This document shows positions 61,641 to 64,000 of a stretch of DNA of 64,000 bases, piece by piece (the stretch's first letter is position 1; every line of letters starts with the position of its first letter). The notes under the pieces were generated by a model, which was given only the letters and a program-made list of their open reading frames with translations, ran no database searches and was not told where the DNA came from. The DNA comes from Modestobacter marinus (GTDB lineage: Bacteria; Actinomycetota; Actinomycetes; Mycobacteriales; Geodermatophilaceae). A program made the translations under genes and the position numbers. The stretch lies in assembly GCF_011758655.1 (NCBI RefSeq), contig NZ_JAAMPA010000001.1:2108001-2172000 (forward strand), read 5' to 3'.

Positions 61641-62009
61641 ATGGCAGAACCGCGACCGACGACCTGTGCGGCGTGCGCTCACCAGTCCGCGGCGCACCTG
61701 CACTGCCGGCCGGGGACGGACTGTGGACTGTGCGACTGCCGAAGACTCCGTCGCCCGGCCGCACAGGTCGCCTCCTGGCTGTGGGCGACCCTGCGCAGGC
61801 GTCGGGCTCGGTCAGGTTCGTCGGTCCGGTCAGGCGGTCTGCGCCTCCAGGAGGACGTCGGACTGGCCGCCGCTGGGTCGGCCCCGGGAGGCCGCGCGCC
61901 CGCTGGGGCGGGCCGTCAGCAGAAGTGCGCCTTCGGGATGACGCCGTGCACCCCGACCGTGCGGTCCACCACCTGGGAGACCTCGAAGTCGGCGGCCGCC
62001 GAGAGGTAG
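61641..62009 (+). CDS. Possible small Cys-rich protein
   Basis: An open frame of 122 codons. Its first 40 residues are TTCAACAHQSAAHLHC and GTDCGLCDCRRLRRP, a CxxC...HxC...CxxCxC pattern that suggests a zinc site. The remainder is low-complexity and basic, and its last 91 nt overlap the convergent amidase gene. ATG 61629 is an alternative start. It is not known to be expressed; a shorter product ending before 61916 by frameshift cannot be excluded. Confidence 0.4.
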   Translation: MAEPRPTTCAACAHQSAAHLHCRPGTDCGLCDCRRLRRPAAQVASWLWATLRRRRARSGSSVRSGGLRLQEDVGLAAAGSAPGGRAPAGAGRQQKCAFGMTPCTPTVRSTTWETSKSAAAER

Positions 62010-63286
62010 GCGTAGGCGACCGCGCGGTCCATGCCCAGGTCTGCCTCCAGGAAGTCCAGCGCGTTGACGACCGCCCGCCGGCTGGCGACGTCGAGGTCGC
62101 TGCCCTGCCCGTTGCGGGCCCCGTCGGGGTCGGACAGCCCGATCGGCACCCAGGCGTCCGGCGTCTCCCCGAACGGGTACCGGAAGGCGACCGACGGTGC
62201 GTCACCCGACCCCGGGCGGCACACGGTGAGCCGGTAGCTGATCCGGAGCGACCCCTCCATCGCGGTCAGGGCGACCTCGCCGTTGCCCATCGACATGTGC
62301 GGGTCGCCGGTGGAGAACAGGGCGCCCTCGGCGACGACCGGCACGTAGAAGGCGGACCCCACGTTGAGGTGCTTGACGTCGATGTTGCCGCCGCCGACGG
62401 TCGGCGGGATCGAGTTGACCAGCGGGTCGTTCAGCGTGGCGGCATCGCCGACCGTGGCGACCGCCATCAACCCGGCGAAGGGGTCCAGCGGCCAGCTGAC
62501 CTCGCCCTTCGTGCCGACCGGGAGGTGCGCGGTGGGCACTCCGCGGCGACCACGGCGGACCGGGGTGAAGACCGAGACGTTGCCGTACTGCAGCGGGTCC
62601 CCGGTGGCCCGGCCGTCCGGCGTCCGGGGCATCGCCTCGGCCGGGCTGATCCCGGCGTCGGGGGAGAACTGGACGGCGAGCGCCCCCTTGCCGTGCCGGC
62701 TGGAGATGACGCCGTACGGGACCCGGGGCATCGCCGAGAGGGGCTCGATCTTCAGCACGTCGCCGGGTCGGGCGCCCTCGACGTGGACCGGGCCGGTGAC
62801 GACGTGCGGGCCGTCGGCGTCGAAGTCGCGCGGGTGCCGGCTGTAGCCGGCCGCGATCGCGACGGCGTCGTCGAGCACCTGGTCGCGGGGCACGCCGCGA
62901 CCGGCGAACCAGCCCGCCGGGTCGCGGCCCTGGTCCTCGAGCAGCCCCTCGTGGCTCACCGTGTCGATGGTGATCGTCTGCCCGGAGCGCATCCGGGCGA
63001 CCGGTGCGTCGGTGGTGCGCGGCAGGTAGCCCCACAGCACCTCGTCCGGCCGGGAGGGCAGGTACACGTCACCGTCGATGGGACCGGTGCCGGGCTGGAG
63101 GACCTGGCCGGGCAGCCGGGTCCGGTGCCCACCGCCGGCCGCGGCCGGCGCGGCGGTGGCGACCCCGGCGGCCATGACGGCGCTGGTGGCCAGGGCCGCC
63201 TGGACGAAGGCGCGGCGGCCGAGCCCGCGTTCCAGCAGGCTCGCGGCGGTCGCGGGTTCCGGGCTCTCGTGGCGTGCGTCGGTCAT
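61916..63286 (-). CDS. Tat-exported acetamidase/formamidase-like protein
   Basis: A 456-residue member of the FmdA/AmdA family. A twin-arginine signal (GRRAFVQAALATSAVMAAGVATAAPA, residues 23-48) directs export. The fold has WGYLP, GPVHVEGARPGDVLKIEPL and NIDVKHLNVGSAFYVPV, with FSTGDPHMSMGNGEVALTAME being the conserved family region. It would hydrolyse short amides outside the cell. ATG 63286 follows GGGGAGAA. It is not obviously linked to the glycopolymer genes. Confidence 0.88.
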   Translation of the reverse strand: MTDARHESPEPATAASLLERGLGRRAFVQAALATSAVMAAGVATAAPAAAGGGHRTRLPGQVLQPGTGPIDGDVYLPSRPDEVLWGYLPRTTDAPVARMRSGQTITIDTVSHEGLLEDQGRDPAGWFAGRGVPRDQVLDDAVAIAAGYSRHPRDFDADGPHVVTGPVHVEGARPGDVLKIEPLSAMPRVPYGVISSRHGKGALAVQFSPDAGISPAEAMPRTPDGRATGDPLQYGNVSVFTPVRRGRRGVPTAHLPVGTKGEVSWPLDPFAGLMAVATVGDAATLNDPLVNSIPPTVGGGNIDVKHLNVGSAFYVPVVAEGALFSTGDPHMSMGNGEVALTAMEGSLRISYRLTVCRPGSGDAPSVAFRYPFGETPDAWVPIGLSDPDGARNGQGSDLDVASRRAVVNALDFLEADLGMDRAVAYAYLSAAADFEVSQVVDRTVGVHGVIPKAHFC

Positions 63287-63398
63287 GGTGTTCTCCCCGG
63301 GGCTGGGTGGGCGGCCCGGAGAGGTCTACGTGAGCTGTGTTACGGCTGTGCGGCCGGACGACCGGTGCGTTCCGGGCCGGTGTCCGAGCGCCTGTCCC

Positions 63399-64000
63399 TC
63401 ACGCTGTGTGCACGACATGGAACGCTTCGGCCAGGCGGCCGTCCGGCAGGCCGTGGGTGCGCGCCGTCTGCCGCATCCAGCCGGTCACGAACTCCGCCAG
63501 CTGCCCCGCGGGCAGGTGGCTGACCTGGGTGACGTGGTGCGCCAGCGCGGCGAGCTTCCGGTCGACCACGTCGGTGACGTCGACGGCGTGGTCGGCGCGC
63601 GGGCTGGCGCCCATCCAGACCTCGGCGACGGTCCAGGCGTCCAGCCCCTCGTCGGCGAGCAGCTCGGGGAAGGCGAAGGGGTTGCGGGCGTCGGGGTAGA
63701 CGGCGCGCAGCGTCGACTCGCCCACGGTCATGTGGTCGGGGTGGCTGGCGCCGATCCGCTCCCACAGGCGCTCGGGTGAGCTGGTGAGCACCCGCTGCGG
63801 CCGCACCTGCCGGATGACCCGGCTGATGTCGCGACGCAGGTCCAGGGTCAGCTCCAGCCGCCCGTCCGGGTAGCCGAGGAACCGGACGTCGGTGACCCCC
63901 ACCGCGGCCGCGGCGGCCCGCTGCTCGGCCCGGCGCAGCGGCCCCATCTGGTCCCGCGGGGTGTCGTCGAAGCCCCCGGCGTCCCCGTCGGTGACGATGC
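63399..64000 (-). CDS. PIG-L family deacetylase, C-terminal part (5' end outside window)
   Basis: The frame is open to the window edge and reads TDGDAGGFDDTPRDQMGPLRRAEQ, the region just after the zinc motif of LmbE/PIG-L enzymes, then FLGYPDGRLE and SHPDHMTVGESTLRAVYPDARNPF. HPDH gives a further zinc ligand. Family members deacetylate GlcNAc-containing substrates such as mycothiol precursors. About 200 residues are visible; the N-terminal zinc motif lies outside. Confidence 0.88.
   Translation of the reverse strand, partial: IVTDGDAGGFDDTPRDQMGPLRRAEQRAAAAAVGVTDVRFLGYPDGRLELTLDLRRDISRVIRQVRPQRVLTSSPERLWERIGASHPDHMTVGESTLRAVYPDARNPFAFPELLADEGLDAWTVAEVWMGASPRADHAVDVTDVVDRKLAALAHHVTQVSHLPAGQLAEFVTGWMRQTARTHGLPDGRLAEAFHVVHTA

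Overview
This window is chromosomal DNA from a very high-G+C actinobacterium. The ribosomal, GroEL1, WhiD/WhiB3-BldM and guaB-guaB3-guaA blocks have actinobacterial order, many start codons are GTG, and genes are often coupled by 1-8 nt overlaps or preceded by a -10 box only 6-8 nt upstream (leaderless style). Overall character suggests a Frankia/Geodermatophilus-type lineage, but no rRNA or other decisive marker is present. No tRNA, rRNA or CRISPR array was seen.

Layout. 1-8.6 kb: end of the spc ribosomal operon (rplO tail), secY-adk-map, infA-rpmJ-rpsM-rpsK-rpsD, rpoA, rplQ and truA, with perfect hairpin terminators between sub-blocks. 8.6-13.1 kb: an SDR gene and molybdenum-cofactor genes (mobA and fdhD divergent; moeA-moaC-moaB as one overlapping operon). 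13.3-19.2 kb: PfkB-type kinase, beta-carbonic anhydrase, rplM-rpsI, glmM and glmS. 19.25-20.5 kb: an apparently intact IS30-family element between glmS and a strong terminator. 20.6-28.8 kb: acpS-nnr-alr-hydrolase, uracil-DNA glycosylase-tsaE, then tsaB-rimI-tsaD (tRNA t6A pathway). 28.8-34.5 kb: a THUMP-like methyltransferase, CIRCE-controlled groES-groEL1 with a His-rich tail, a TPR-GGDEF protein and a WhiD/WhiB3-type regulator. 34.9-40.7 kb: a BldM-like regulator with a degenerate receiver, a DUF5319 protein, guaB, guaB3 and guaA. 40.7-45.4 kb: a duplicated intergenic repeat, a Na/Ca-exchanger-like protein and a PspC/two-component module.

45.7-61.4 kb is the accessory heart of the window: a cell-surface phosphoglycopolymer locus. 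It encodes an ExoA-like GT2, an ABC-2 exporter pair (TagG/TagH or Wzm/Wzt type), a Stealth sugar-phosphate transferase, a 944-residue GT4-Stealth fusion coupled to an unknown beta-rich protein, a secreted M23-FN3 protein, an acyltransferase-3, and a minus-strand operon of CDP-ribitol-synthase-like fusion, GT2, TagF-like polyol-phosphate transferase and a CDP-alcohol phosphotransferase with an altered catalytic motif. Together they look able to make a polyol-phosphate precursor, join sugars and polyol phosphates by phosphodiester links, export the polymer and decorate it. The 50.2-54.0 kb part is visibly poorer in G+C than its neighbours.

The end of the window has a short Cys-rich open frame, a Tat-exported acetamidase/formamidase-like protein and a PIG-L deacetylase cut by the window edge.
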